Source of the DNA: an uncultured Lachnospiraceae bacterium | GTDB lineage: Bacteria; Bacillota; Clostridia; Lachnospirales; Lachnospiraceae | Direction: 5' to 3' | Assembly: GCA_900317555.1 (NCBI GenBank) | Contig: ONHF01000022.1 | Coordinates: forward strand, 1-44,901 | DNA: 44,901 nucleotides | Shown here: piece by piece, positions 7,475-17,025 of the stretch | How the letters are laid out: each line of letters begins with the position of its first letter | How positions within the stretch are numbered: position 1 is the stretch's first letter | Notes under the pieces: model-generated | Told to the model about the DNA's origin: nothing | What the model saw: the letters and a program-made list of their open reading frames with translations, nothing else | Databases searched by the model: none | Made by a program: the position numbers and the translations under genes

Positions 7475-10400
7475 ATGAGCGGAGTCAGACGAGTCTACGT
7501 AGAGAAAAAGAAGCCATATGCGGTCAAGGCCGCGCAGCAGCTGGAGGAGATCAGGACATTCCTCGGAATTACGGGAATCCGCGATCTGCGGCTTCTCATC
7601 CGGTATGACATTGAGAATATCAAAGAGGATGTATTTGAGACAGCTGCCCGCTGTGTCTTCTCGGAACCGCCGGTGGACATTCTGTACAGGGAGACAGTGG
7701 AGATTCCGGAGGGGGCGCGCGTTTTCAGCGTGGAAGCGCTTCCGGGACAGTTTGACCAGCGCGCAGACTCCGCGGTGCAGTGCATTCAGCTGTTAAACCC
7801 GGATTCCAGTGTCGTTATCCATACCGCACAGACGTATATCATCACGGGTGATATAACCGATGCGGAATTTGAAAGAATCAAGGCAGATATCATTAACCCT
7901 GTGGATTCCAGAGAAGCTGCCGCGGAAAAGCCGGAGACGCTTACGGAGTCTTATCCGGAGCCCGCGGATGTCGTCATTTTTGAAGGCTTCCACACAATGC
8001 CGGAAGATGCGCTCAGGGAGCTTTATGATTCGCTTGGTCTCGCGATGACCTTTGCGGATTTCCGCTGGATCCAGGACTATTTCGCAGGCAGATTCGACGG
8101 AAGCGCACCCAGAGATCCTTCGATGACCGAAATCCGCGTGCTGGATACCTACTGGTCGGATCACTGCCGCCATACAACATACAATACGGAATTAAAGAAC
8201 GTAACCTTCGAGGACGGATACTATAAAGTCCCGATGGAAACATCCTATCAGAGTTACTGTGACACCAGACAGGAGCTTTACAAAGACCGCCCGGATAAAT
8301 TCCCGTGCCTTATGGACCTTGCGATCATCGGCATGAAGAAGCTCAAGGCGGACGGCAAGCTGACAGACCGGGAGGAGTCACATGAAGACAATGCCTGCAC
8401 GGTCATCGTGCCCGTTGAGACAGATTACGGCAATGGCCCCGAGCGCGAGGAGTGGCTGATTTTCTTCAAGAACGAGACACACAATCATCCGACGGAAATC
8501 GAGCCGTTCGGCGGCGCGGCGACCTGCCTTGGCGGCGCCATCCGCGATCCGCTTTCCGGCAGAGGCTACGTTTATCAGGCAATGCGCGTGACAGGCGCGG
8601 CGGACCCGACAGTCCCGGTATCGCAGACGCTGGAGGGAAAGCTTCCACAGAAAAAGCTGGTTACAGGCGCTGCACAGGGATATTCGAGCTATGGCAACCA
8701 GATCGGGCTTGCGACCGGTGAAGTCAGGGAAATCTATCATCCGGGCTATGTCGCAAAGCGCATGGAGATCGGCGCTGTCATGGGCGCGGCACCCAGAAAG
8801 AATGTTGTCCGGGAAGATCCCGTGCCCGGCGATGTGATCATTCTGCTCGGCGGACGCACCGGCCGTGACGGCTGCGGCGGCGCGACCGGTTCTTCCAAGG
8901 TTCATACCGAGCAGTCACTGGAGACCTGCGGCGCCGAAGTGCAGAAGGGCAATGCTCCTACAGAACGCAAGCTCCAGCGCCTTTTCCGCCGTCCGGAAGC
9001 CGCGCATCTGATCAAGAAATGCAATGATTTCGGCGCCGGCGGTGTCTCCGTCGCAATCGGAGAACTGGCAAGAGGTCTTGATATCAACCTTGATCTGGTG
9101 CCGAAAAAATATGAAGGCCTTGACGGAACAGAGCTTGCGATCTCCGAATCACAGGAACGCATGGCCGTTGTTGTCGCACCGGAAAACAAAGACCGTTTCC
9201 TTGCTCTTGCCGCGCAGGAGAATCTGGAGGCAACGCATGTTGCCACAGTAACAGAATCTGCCCGCCTTGTGCTCCGATGGAGAGGCAAGGCGATTGTCGA
9301 TCTTTCCAGAGACTTCCTCGATACCAACGGTGCGCATCAGGAAAATGATGTAGATGTACTTGCGCCGAAGCAGGAAGACTGCTATCTGTACAAGATTGCT
9401 TCCGAAGGCGCAGCGAAATATATTGATCCCCTCGAAAATACGGCGGTGGAGCCGGCGGTATTTCCGGAAGCGTTCAAGGCGGTTTTGTCGGATCTGAACG
9501 TCTGCTCGCAGAAGGGGCTTGTAGAACGCTTCGACTCCTCGATCGGCGCGGGGACGGTCACAATGCCCTACGGCGGCCGCTATCAGCTGACGGAAACGCA
9601 GGCTATGACCGCGAAGGTTCCTGTTCTGCACGGACATACGAATGCCGTTACAATGATGAGCTTCGGCTTTGATCCGTATCTGTCTTCATGGAGCCCGTAT
9701 CATGGCGCAATTTACGCGGTGACACAGTCGATCGCAAAAATCATTGCTTCCGGCGGTGACTTCGACAGGCTGCATTTTACGTTCCAGGAATTCAATCCGA
9801 GAGTTTCGAAGGATCCGAAGCGCTGGAGCTCGCCGTTCTGCGCGCTCCTCGGCGCCTATGATGCGCAGATCGGATACGGCATCGCATCGATCGGCGGCAA
9901 GGATTCGAGCTCGGGAACCTTTGACGAAAAGGACGGAACCGTAATCGATGTTCCGCAGACACTGGTTTCGTTCGCGGTTGATCTGGGCGAACAGGTCGAA
10001 GTCCTGACACCGGAGCTTAAGCGCGCAGGAGACGTTCTTGTCCGCTTCTATATGCCCAGAGATGAGTATGATATCCCGGTGTATGACAAGGTCATCGACC
10101 TGTACCGGAAGGTTACAGGGCTCATCCGTTCGAAAGTCGCACTTGCCGCTTACGCGCTGGATGCGTACGGCGTTGCGCCGGCGGCTGCGAAGATGGCGTT
10201 TGGCAATAAACTGGGCGTGGCATTTGAAAAGACGGTTCCGACCAGGGCGCTTTTCGAGAACGCGACGGGAGATCTTCTCGTGGAGGTCGCGGCAGATGAC
10301 GTGGAAAGCCTTGCATCGCTCGAAGACGTTGACTATGATGTTGTCGGCGCGGTTACGGATGACGGGCAGTTTACCTATGGCGGCGCTTCGGTTTCTGTTT

Positions 10401-11329
10401 CCTGCGCGCTTGACGCCTGGAAGAAGACGCTGGAGTGTGTTTTCCCGACAGTTTCTGCGGATTCCACGGAGCCTGTTCCTTCTCCGCTTTATGACTTGAA
10501 GGAAGTGCATGTATGCACGCATAAGATCGGACAGCCGACTGTATTTATTCCTGTTTTCCCCGGAACCAACTGCGAATATGATTCGGCAGCGGCCTTTGAG
10601 GAAGCGGGCGCGAGAACGATTGTGCGGGTATTCCGCAATATTACGCCGGAGGGTATCCGCGAGTCGGTGGATTCCTTTAAAGAGGCTATCGAACAGTCCC
10701 AGATGATCATGTTCCCGGGCGGCTTCTCTGCAGGCGATGAACCGGACGGCTCGGCAAAGTTCTTCGCGGCAAGCTTCCGGAACGAGAAGATGAAAGAGGC
10801 GGTCACAGATCTTCTGGAGAACAGAGACGGACTGGCTCTGGGCATCTGCAACGGCTTCCAGGCGCTCATCAAGCTGGGACTTGTCCCGAACGGACGCCTC
10901 TGCGGACAGGATGAGAACGCGCCGACTCTGACGTTTAATACGATCGGCAGGCATATTTCGAAGGAAGCCTATATCAAGGTTGTCAGCAACAAGTCACCAT
11001 GGCTTGCCGGGGCAAAGCTTGGCGGCGTTTATGTCAACCCTGCTTCCCACGGAGAGGGCCGTTTTGTAGCGCCGAAGGAGTGGCTGGACAAGCTGTTTGA
11101 AAACGGTCAGGTTGCCACACAGTACTGCGATCCCGAAGGAAATGTGTCAATGAATGAAGAGTGGAATATCAACGGCTCTTATCGGGCGGTTGAAGGTATT
11201 ACGAGCCCGGACGGAAGAGTGCTGGGCAAGATGTGCCATTCGGAAAGACGCGGAGACCACATCGCGGTCAATATCTACGGCGAGCAGGATCTTGGGATCT
11301 TCGCTTCCGGCGTGCGTTATTTCCAATAA
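7475..11329 (+). CDS. purL: Phosphoribosylformylglycinamidine synthase, single-chain form
   Basis: Converts FGAR and glutamine to FGAM with ATP in purine synthesis. At 1284 residues this is the large fused form, with a PurS-like N-terminus, tandem AIRS-type ATPase domains and a C-terminal class I glutaminase, rather than separate PurS/L/Q subunits. Visible landmarks are SDHCRHTTYNTEL near residue 230, the ATPase stretch HNHPTEIEPFGGAATCLGG, and the glutaminase segment with PGTNCEYD and the nucleophile in ALGICNGFQ. The ATG has AAAGGAGAG upstream. It has its own promoter and is followed about 130 bp later by carA. Confidence 0.96.
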   Translation: MSGVRRVYVEKKKPYAVKAAQQLEEIRTFLGITGIRDLRLLIRYDIENIKEDVFETAARCVFSEPPVDILYRETVEIPEGARVFSVEALPGQFDQRADSAVQCIQLLNPDSSVVIHTAQTYIITGDITDAEFERIKADIINPVDSREAAAEKPETLTESYPEPADVVIFEGFHTMPEDALRELYDSLGLAMTFADFRWIQDYFAGRFDGSAPRDPSMTEIRVLDTYWSDHCRHTTYNTELKNVTFEDGYYKVPMETSYQSYCDTRQELYKDRPDKFPCLMDLAIIGMKKLKADGKLTDREESHEDNACTVIVPVETDYGNGPEREEWLIFFKNETHNHPTEIEPFGGAATCLGGAIRDPLSGRGYVYQAMRVTGAADPTVPVSQTLEGKLPQKKLVTGAAQGYSSYGNQIGLATGEVREIYHPGYVAKRMEIGAVMGAAPRKNVVREDPVPGDVIILLGGRTGRDGCGGATGSSKVHTEQSLETCGAEVQKGNAPTERKLQRLFRRPEAAHLIKKCNDFGAGGVSVAIGELARGLDINLDLVPKKYEGLDGTELAISESQERMAVVVAPENKDRFLALAAQENLEATHVATVTESARLVLRWRGKAIVDLSRDFLDTNGAHQENDVDVLAPKQEDCYLYKIASEGAAKYIDPLENTAVEPAVFPEAFKAVLSDLNVCSQKGLVERFDSSIGAGTVTMPYGGRYQLTETQAMTAKVPVLHGHTNAVTMMSFGFDPYLSSWSPYHGAIYAVTQSIAKIIASGGDFDRLHFTFQEFNPRVSKDPKRWSSPFCALLGAYDAQIGYGIASIGGKDSSSGTFDEKDGTVIDVPQTLVSFAVDLGEQVEVLTPELKRAGDVLVRFYMPRDEYDIPVYDKVIDLYRKVTGLIRSKVALAAYALDAYGVAPAAAKMAFGNKLGVAFEKTVPTRALFENATGDLLVEVAADDVESLASLEDVDYDVVGAVTDDGQFTYGGASVSVSCALDAWKKTLECVFPTVSADSTEPVPSPLYDLKEVHVCTHKIGQPTVFIPVFPGTNCEYDSAAAFEEAGARTIVRVFRNITPEGIRESVDSFKEAIEQSQMIMFPGGFSAGDEPDGSAKFFAASFRNEKMKEAVTDLLENRDGLALGICNGFQALIKLGLVPNGRLCGQDENAPTLTFNTIGRHISKEAYIKVVSNKSPWLAGAKLGGVYVNPASHGEGRFVAPKEWLDKLFENGQVATQYCDPEGNVSMNEEWNINGSYRAVEGITSPDGRVLGKMCHSERRGDHIAVNIYGEQDLGIFASGVRYFQ

Positions 11330-11347
11330 TATTGTTATCACCTGCAG

Positions 11348-11371
11348 CCGGAGCGCACGGAGTGCGCCCGG
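11348..11371 (+). terminator. Weak hairpin after purL
   Basis: CCGG-A-GCGCAC / GTGCGC-CCGG forms a 10-bp stem with one bulged A and a GGA loop, followed by GCTTTC. The T tract is short, so partial read-through into carA is likely if it terminates at all. A TATATAAG box at 11382-11389 could be a -10 for carA, but no convincing -35 was seen. Confidence 0.35.
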
Positions 11372-11461
11372 GCTTTCGGTGTATATAAGAACCCATGAGT
11401 TTTTCACAGTTATGAGCCCGTCCACAGAGTGTCCGGGTCATCATATGCAAAGGAGAAGCGA

Positions 11462-12706
11462 ATGAAATCATTTCTGATACTGGAAGACGGAACGGTCTTC
11501 GAGGGGAAAAATTTCGGGTCACAGAAAGAAGTCGTGAGCGAGATTGTTTTCAATACCTCTATGGCCGGCTATCCGGAAGTTCTGACGGATCCCAGCTACG
11601 CGGGGCAGGCTGTCTGCATGACGTATCCGCTCATCGGCAATTACGGCGTATGTACGGAAGACATGGAATCGCAGCGCCCCTGGCCGGACGCGCTCATTGT
11701 CCGGGAAGCCTGCGCGGTCCCCAGCAATTTCCGTTCGGATATGCCGCTGCATACGTTCCTTGAGAAATACGATGTGCCCGGGATTGAAGGAATTGATACC
11801 CGCGCGTTGACCAAACTCCTGCGGGAGAAGGGCACGATGAACGGTATGATCACGACCGATGAAAACTATCAGATGGACGAGATCCTGCCGAAACTCAAGG
11901 CGTATACCTGCGGAAAAGTAGTGGCAAAGGTCAGCTGCCGCGAGAAATATCTGGTTTCCGGATCAAAGAGCCTTTCGCAGAACGGACCGCTTTCCGGGCA
12001 TGCTGTCTTTGACGAGGAAAGCTATGAAGCGTATCGGGAGGGCGACAAGGGACGCAAGGAGAAAAGGCCTTCTCTTGTAACTGCCCTGAACGGCACCGGA
12101 CTGAAGATCGCGCTTCTCGATGTCGGCGCGAAGAAAAACATCGCGCTTGAGCTCGCACACCGCGGCTGTGATGTTACTGTATGGCCTGCCATGACAAGAG
12201 CGGAGGACATTATTGCCTCGAACCCGGATGGCATCATGCTCAGTAACGGCCCCGGAGACCCGAAGGAATGCACCTCGGTCATCCGTGAAGTCAGAAAGCT
12301 CTATGACAGCGATATCCCGATCTTCGCGATCTGTCTCGGACACCAGCTGCTTGCTCTCGCGACAGGTGCTGATACATACAAGCTCAAATACGGTCACCGC
12401 GGCGGCAACCACCCGGTCAGGGACCTTTCGAGCGGACGCGTTTACATTTCCTCTCAGAACCACGGCTACGCGGTAGATGAAAAATCGCTGGATCCATCGG
12501 TCGCGGTCCCGCTTTTTGAAAATGTAAATGACAGGACGAATGAAGGCCTGCTATATAAGAACAAGAATATTTTCACGGTGCAGTTCCATCCGGAAGCCTG
12601 CCCCGGACCGCAGGACACAGGATTCCTCTTTGACAGATTTATAGACAGCATCCGGCAGGGGAAAAGCGTATTCGCGAATCCGCAGGCCGGCAGGAAGGAG
12701 GCCTGA
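11462..12706 (+). CDS. carA: Carbamoyl-phosphate synthase small (glutaminase) subunit
   Basis: Hydrolyses glutamine and channels ammonia to CarB for carbamoyl phosphate, the precursor of pyrimidines and arginine. Cys291 in FAICLGHQ is the nucleophile, with His376 and Glu378 in FHPEA completing the triad. The start is ATG 11462, behind AAAGGAGAAGCGA. At 414 residues it is longer than the usual 360-385: an additional segment at about residues 163-212 lies between the N-terminal CPSase small-chain domain and the glutaminase domain. carB follows after 2 bp, so the two are surely co-translated. Confidence 0.95.
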   Translation: MKSFLILEDGTVFEGKNFGSQKEVVSEIVFNTSMAGYPEVLTDPSYAGQAVCMTYPLIGNYGVCTEDMESQRPWPDALIVREACAVPSNFRSDMPLHTFLEKYDVPGIEGIDTRALTKLLREKGTMNGMITTDENYQMDEILPKLKAYTCGKVVAKVSCREKYLVSGSKSLSQNGPLSGHAVFDEESYEAYREGDKGRKEKRPSLVTALNGTGLKIALLDVGAKKNIALELAHRGCDVTVWPAMTRAEDIIASNPDGIMLSNGPGDPKECTSVIREVRKLYDSDIPIFAICLGHQLLALATGADTYKLKYGHRGGNHPVRDLSSGRVYISSQNHGYAVDEKSLDPSVAVPLFENVNDRTNEGLLYKNKNIFTVQFHPEACPGPQDTGFLFDRFIDSIRQGKSVFANPQAGRKEA

Positions 12707-12708
12707 GT

Positions 12709-15700
12709 ATGCCGAAGAATAAAGATGTACATAAAGTCATGGTGATCGGTTCCGGGCCGATTGTCATCGGACAGGCCGCCGAATTCGATTACGCGGGCAC
12801 GCAGGCGTGCCGCTCCCTCAAGGAAGAGGGCGTGGAAGTCTGCCTGGTCAATTCCAATCCCGCGACGATTATGACCGACAAGGACATCGCGGACGAGGTC
12901 TATATCGAACCTCTGGCGGTGCCTGTTCTGGAAAAGATCATCGAGAAGGAAAAACCGGACAGCCTTCTTCCGACACTGGGCGGGCAGGCAGGCCTGAACC
13001 TTGGCATGGAGCTTGCGGAATCCGGCTTCCTTGACGCACACGGCGTAAAGCTTCTCGGGACAACGGCACTGACCATCAAAAAGGCCGAAGACCGCGAAAT
13101 GTTCAAGGAAACCATGGAGAAGATCGGAGAACCGGTCGCGGCTTCCGAGGTTGTGGAGAATGTCGAGGACGGCGTGAAATTCGCCGAAAAGATCGGGTAT
13201 CCGGTTGTGCTTCGCCCGGCTTACACGCTTGGCGGCTCGGGCGGCGGTATCGCGCATTCCGTGCAGGAACTTCGCAAGATTCTCGAAAACGGCCTCCGTC
13301 TTTCCCGCGTCGGACAGGTGCTGGTGGAACGCTGCATTTCCGGCTGGAAGGAAATCGAATACGAGGTGATGCGCGACAGCGCCGGCAACTGCATCACCGT
13401 CTGCAACATGGAAAACATTGATCCGGTCGGCGTGCACACCGGCGATTCGATTGTCGTCGCACCTTCACAGACGCTCTCCGACAAGGAATATCAGATGCTG
13501 CGTACTGCGGCGCTCAACATCATCAACGAGCTGCAGATCACGGGCGGCTGTAACGTGCAGTTCGCGCTTCATCCGACAAGCTTTGAATACTGTGTTATTG
13601 AGGTAAACCCGCGTGTGTCTCGTTCTTCCGCGCTGGCTTCTAAGGCGACCGGCTATCCGATCGCGAAGGTTGCGGCCAAAATCGCGCTCGGATTTACGCT
13701 GGATGAGATCAGAAACGCCGTTACCGGCAAAACATACGCGTCCTTTGAGCCCGCGCTCGACTACTGCGTTGTCAAGATGCCGCGGCTGCCGTTCGACAAA
13801 TTCATCACCGCCAAGAGAACCCTGACGACACAGATGAAGGCGACAGGCGAGGTCATGGCAATCAGCTCCTCTTTTGAAGGCGGACTGATGAAGGCGATCC
13901 GCTCGCTCGAGCAGCATGTTGACGCGCTGGACAGCTATGATTTCAGCCATCTGTCCAAGGAAGAGCTCTTTGTTCGGCTGACAGTTGTGGACGACCAGAG
14001 GATCTGGGTCATTGCGGAAGCTCTGCGAAAAGGAATTTCCAAATCGACGATCCATGAAATCACGATGATCGACGAGTGGTTTATCGACAGAATCCACACA
14101 CTGGTCCGTATGGAAGAAAAGCTCCGCAAGGGGAAGCTGACGGACGAACTGCTTGCGCAGGCAAAGAGACTCGAGTTTCCTGACAACGTGATCGCTCGTT
14201 ATACCGGCATTTCCGAAGAAGAAATCGCGAAGAGACGCTATGCCTGCGGCATTACCGCCAGATACAAAATGGTAGATACCTGTGCCGCGGAGTTCGAGGC
14301 GAAGACGCCGTACTTCTATTCGGTTTATAACAGAAATGACGTGGACGAAGCCGCGGAAAGAGTGACGAAGCGCAGGAAGATTCTGGTTCTCGGCTCCGGT
14401 CCGATCCGCATCGGCCAGGGCATCGAATTTGACTACTGTTCTGTTCACGCGACCTGGGCTTTTTCGAAGGCTGGGTTCGAGACAATTATCATCAACAACA
14501 ACCCCGAGACGGTTTCCACGGACTTTGACATTGCGGACAAGCTGTATTTTGAGCCGCTGACGCCCGAAGACGTGAAAAACGTCATTGACATCGAGCACCC
14601 CGACTACGCTGTTGTGCAGTTCGGAGGACAGACGGCCATTAAGCTGACCGCGGCTCTGACAAAATTCGGTGTGCCGATTCTCGGCACGGATGCCAAGGAT
14701 GTGGACGCGGCGGAAGACCGCGAAATCTTTGATCAGGTTCTGCAGAAAACCGGCATAAAGAGAGCGGAAGGCGCCACTGTTTTCACAGCGGAGGAAGCAA
14801 AGGCAGTTGCTCACCGTCTGGGTTATCCCGTGCTTGTACGTCCTTCCTACGTACTTGGCGGCCAGGGCATGCAGATCGCGATTTCCGACGAGGAAATCGA
14901 ACAGTTCATGGCGGTCATCAACCGCTATACGCAGGAGCACCCGATCCTTGTCGATAAATATCTGCAGGGTACCGAAACCGAAGTTGATGCTGTCTGCGAC
15001 GGCGAGAATATTCTGATTCCCGGTATTATGGAGCATATCGAACGCTCTGGCGTACATTCGGGAGACTCGATTTCCGTTTATCCCGCACAGTCGCTTTCAG
15101 CGAAGGTGAAGGAGACGATCGCCGAATACACGAGACGGCTGGCAATGGAACTGCATATCGTAGGTCTTATCAACGTGCAGTTCATCGCGGTCGGCGAAGA
15201 GGTTTACATTATCGAGGCAAACCCCCGCTCGTCGAGAACCGTGCCATATATCAGCAAGGTGACCGGCATTCCGATCGTGGATCTTGCCGCGCGCTGCATG
15301 CTGGGCCATAAAATCACGGAGTTCGGTTATAAGCCCGGCCTCGCGCCGGAGGCAGGTACAATCGCAATCAAGATGCCTGTTTTCTCTACGGAAAAGATCC
15401 GCGGCGCGGAGATTTCGGTCGGCCCCGAGATGAAGTCCACCGGCGAATGCCTTGGCATTTCCAGGGACTTCAACGAAGCTTTATATAAGGCGTTTATGGG
15501 TGCCGGTGTCGATCTGCCGAGGCACAGACAGATGATCATTACGGTGAAAGATGCTGACAAGGGAGAAATCATCGATATTGCGAGACGCTACGCGAACCTC
15601 GGGTACATTATTTACTCGACCCTCGGCACAGCTGCGGTTCTGCAGGACAACAATATTCCCTGCAGAAGAGTCAACCGTATCGATCAGGAGTCTCCGACTG

Positions 15701-15951
15701 TCATGGACCTGCTTCTTGGGCATAAGATCGATCTGGTCATTGATACGCCGACGCAGGGACGCGACAAGAACCGCGACGGCTTCCTGATCCGGCGCACGGC
15801 GATCGAAACCGGCGTTACAACGATCACATCGCTGGATACGGCGAAGGCTCTTGTTTCTTCGCTTGAGCATCAGGCCGAGGAAACCAGCCTGTCCGTGATC
15901 GATATCGCGAAGCTGGACAGCAAGATAGAGAAAGCAAAAGGACTTGAATAA
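12709..15951 (+). CDS. carB: Carbamoyl-phosphate synthase large subunit
   Basis: Makes carbamoyl phosphate from bicarbonate, ATP and ammonia delivered by CarA. The 1080-residue protein shows the internal duplication of the family: GSGPIVIGQAAEFDYAG near the N-terminus is repeated as GSGPIRIGQGIEFDYCS in the second half, each heading an ATP-grasp half (carboxyphosphate and carbamate kinase). The C-terminal MGS-like domain carries the allosteric region. It begins 2 bp after carA, and queH overlaps its stop by 8 nt. Long open frames on the opposite strand within this gene are codon-bias shadows. Confidence 0.97.
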   Translation: MPKNKDVHKVMVIGSGPIVIGQAAEFDYAGTQACRSLKEEGVEVCLVNSNPATIMTDKDIADEVYIEPLAVPVLEKIIEKEKPDSLLPTLGGQAGLNLGMELAESGFLDAHGVKLLGTTALTIKKAEDREMFKETMEKIGEPVAASEVVENVEDGVKFAEKIGYPVVLRPAYTLGGSGGGIAHSVQELRKILENGLRLSRVGQVLVERCISGWKEIEYEVMRDSAGNCITVCNMENIDPVGVHTGDSIVVAPSQTLSDKEYQMLRTAALNIINELQITGGCNVQFALHPTSFEYCVIEVNPRVSRSSALASKATGYPIAKVAAKIALGFTLDEIRNAVTGKTYASFEPALDYCVVKMPRLPFDKFITAKRTLTTQMKATGEVMAISSSFEGGLMKAIRSLEQHVDALDSYDFSHLSKEELFVRLTVVDDQRIWVIAEALRKGISKSTIHEITMIDEWFIDRIHTLVRMEEKLRKGKLTDELLAQAKRLEFPDNVIARYTGISEEEIAKRRYACGITARYKMVDTCAAEFEAKTPYFYSVYNRNDVDEAAERVTKRRKILVLGSGPIRIGQGIEFDYCSVHATWAFSKAGFETIIINNNPETVSTDFDIADKLYFEPLTPEDVKNVIDIEHPDYAVVQFGGQTAIKLTAALTKFGVPILGTDAKDVDAAEDREIFDQVLQKTGIKRAEGATVFTAEEAKAVAHRLGYPVLVRPSYVLGGQGMQIAISDEEIEQFMAVINRYTQEHPILVDKYLQGTETEVDAVCDGENILIPGIMEHIERSGVHSGDSISVYPAQSLSAKVKETIAEYTRRLAMELHIVGLINVQFIAVGEEVYIIEANPRSSRTVPYISKVTGIPIVDLAARCMLGHKITEFGYKPGLAPEAGTIAIKMPVFSTEKIRGAEISVGPEMKSTGECLGISRDFNEALYKAFMGAGVDLPRHRQMIITVKDADKGEIIDIARRYANLGYIIYSTLGTAAVLQDNNIPCRRVNRIDQESPTVMDLLLGHKIDLVIDTPTQGRDKNRDGFLIRRTAIETGVTTITSLDTAKALVSSLEHQAEETSLSVIDIAKLDSKIEKAKGLE

Positions 15952-16663
15952 AAGAAATTACGCGAAGGAACTGGATTCGATCACGGAAGGACTGCAGAAA
16001 GAGGGAAGGGTTCCGACCCTCCTTCTGCAGTGCTGCTGCGCACCCTGTTCCAGTGCCTGCCTCGAGCGGCTGCGCGAGGATTTCCATGTTACGGTTTTCT
16101 TCTATAACCCGAATATTTCGGAGACTCTCGAATATGAGAAACGAAAAGCCGAGCTCGTGCGGCTGATCCATGCGTATAACCGTCAGGTCGATGAAGGAAG
16201 CTATGACGGCATGCTTTCCACGAAGCGGGCAAACCGGATTGAAATCCGGGACTGTAATTACGACGGAGCTGTTTTTGAGGCTGCTGCCAGAGGAATGGAA
16301 AACATTCCGGAGGGCGGCGAGCGGTGTACCAGATGTTTTGTGCTGCGCCTTGAAAAAACCGCTGCGGAGGCGAAGAAACAGGACTTTGATTACTTCACCA
16401 CAACGCTTACGATTTCACCCTTAAAGGATGCGGACAGGCTGAATAAGATCGGCGAAGCGATGGGAGAAAAGTACGGCATCCCGTTTCTGCCGTCAGATTT
16501 CAAGAAGAAAGACGGATACAAAAGGAGCATTGAGCTCTCAAAGCGGTTCGGGCTGTACCGGCAGGACTACTGCGGCTGCAGATTCAGTAAGGCGGAGTCG
16601 GAGAGAAGACGTAAAGAGAGAGCGTCCCGAGAAAGCGGCGTGACAACAGGAGAAAAGGCATGA
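15944..16663 (+). CDS. queH: Epoxyqueuosine reductase QueH
   Basis: Performs the last step of queuosine tRNA modification, reducing epoxyqueuosine to queuosine with iron-sulfur chemistry. The 239-residue protein has the QueH (old DUF208) cysteine sets: CCAPC (residues 31-35), CTRC (128-131) and a C-terminal YCGC, plus YNPNI and SDFKKKDGYKRS. The start is a TTG at 15944 that overlaps the carB stop as TTGAATAA; I prefer it because the encoded MNKRNYAKEL matches the usual family N-terminus and no downstream ATG would preserve it. The next gene overlaps its stop by 4 nt. No other queuosine genes are in the window. Confidence 0.9.
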   Translation: MNKRNYAKELDSITEGLQKEGRVPTLLLQCCCAPCSSACLERLREDFHVTVFFYNPNISETLEYEKRKAELVRLIHAYNRQVDEGSYDGMLSTKRANRIEIRDCNYDGAVFEAAARGMENIPEGGERCTRCFVLRLEKTAAEAKKQDFDYFTTTLTISPLKDADRLNKIGEAMGEKYGIPFLPSDFKKKDGYKRSIELSKRFGLYRQDYCGCRFSKAESERRRKERASRESGVTTGEKA

Positions 16664-16995
16664 AAGATTTTAAGGAATTGCAGGATCTTGTCGGAAGAAG
16701 GGGATTTGGCACTGCACTGTACGGGAATATCAACGGAGATCCGGTGTATCTGTCGAGGGGAATCCGGGAATTCTTCCTTGACGGGGACAACATTCAGAAG
16801 ATAATTGCCGCGGTAGACGGATTTCAGAAGGGAGAGTTCGGCCTTGCGCAGAGCCGGGGCAAACTGGAGGTCAGAGGCCATGAGTACGGCTGCTATGATA
16901 TCTGCGGTCTGCCGGCACAGGACGGCGAGGACAATACCGTCTGGATTCACCGGGATGATGATGCTGTCATTGTTTATTTCCGGTTTGAAAGATAA
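16660..16995 (+). CDS. Small hypothetical protein in the carAB-queH-argS run
   Basis: A 111-residue protein I do not recognise. It starts at an ATG overlapping the QueH stop (ATGA), with AGGAG about 8 nt upstream, so it is very likely translated. It has no signal peptide, no membrane segment and no cysteine cluster beyond two scattered Cys; the C-terminal half is rich in Asp, Gly and aromatic residues with alternating hydrophobics, suggesting a small beta-rich cytoplasmic fold. Its position between queH and argS hints at a translation-related role, but that is only context. Confidence 0.6.
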   Translation: MKDFKELQDLVGRRGFGTALYGNINGDPVYLSRGIREFFLDGDNIQKIIAAVDGFQKGEFGLAQSRGKLEVRGHEYGCYDICGLPAQDGEDNTVWIHRDDDAVIVYFRFER

Positions 16996-17025
16996 TGACG
17001 GCTGGACCAGAAAGAAAAGGAATTT

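Noticed and set aside
13465-15057. Long open reading frame antisense to carB (about 530 codons)
   Set aside because: It lies entirely within a clear, full-length carB; composition is Arg/His/Leu-rich as expected from codon-bias shadows, with no recognisable motif and no ribosome site.
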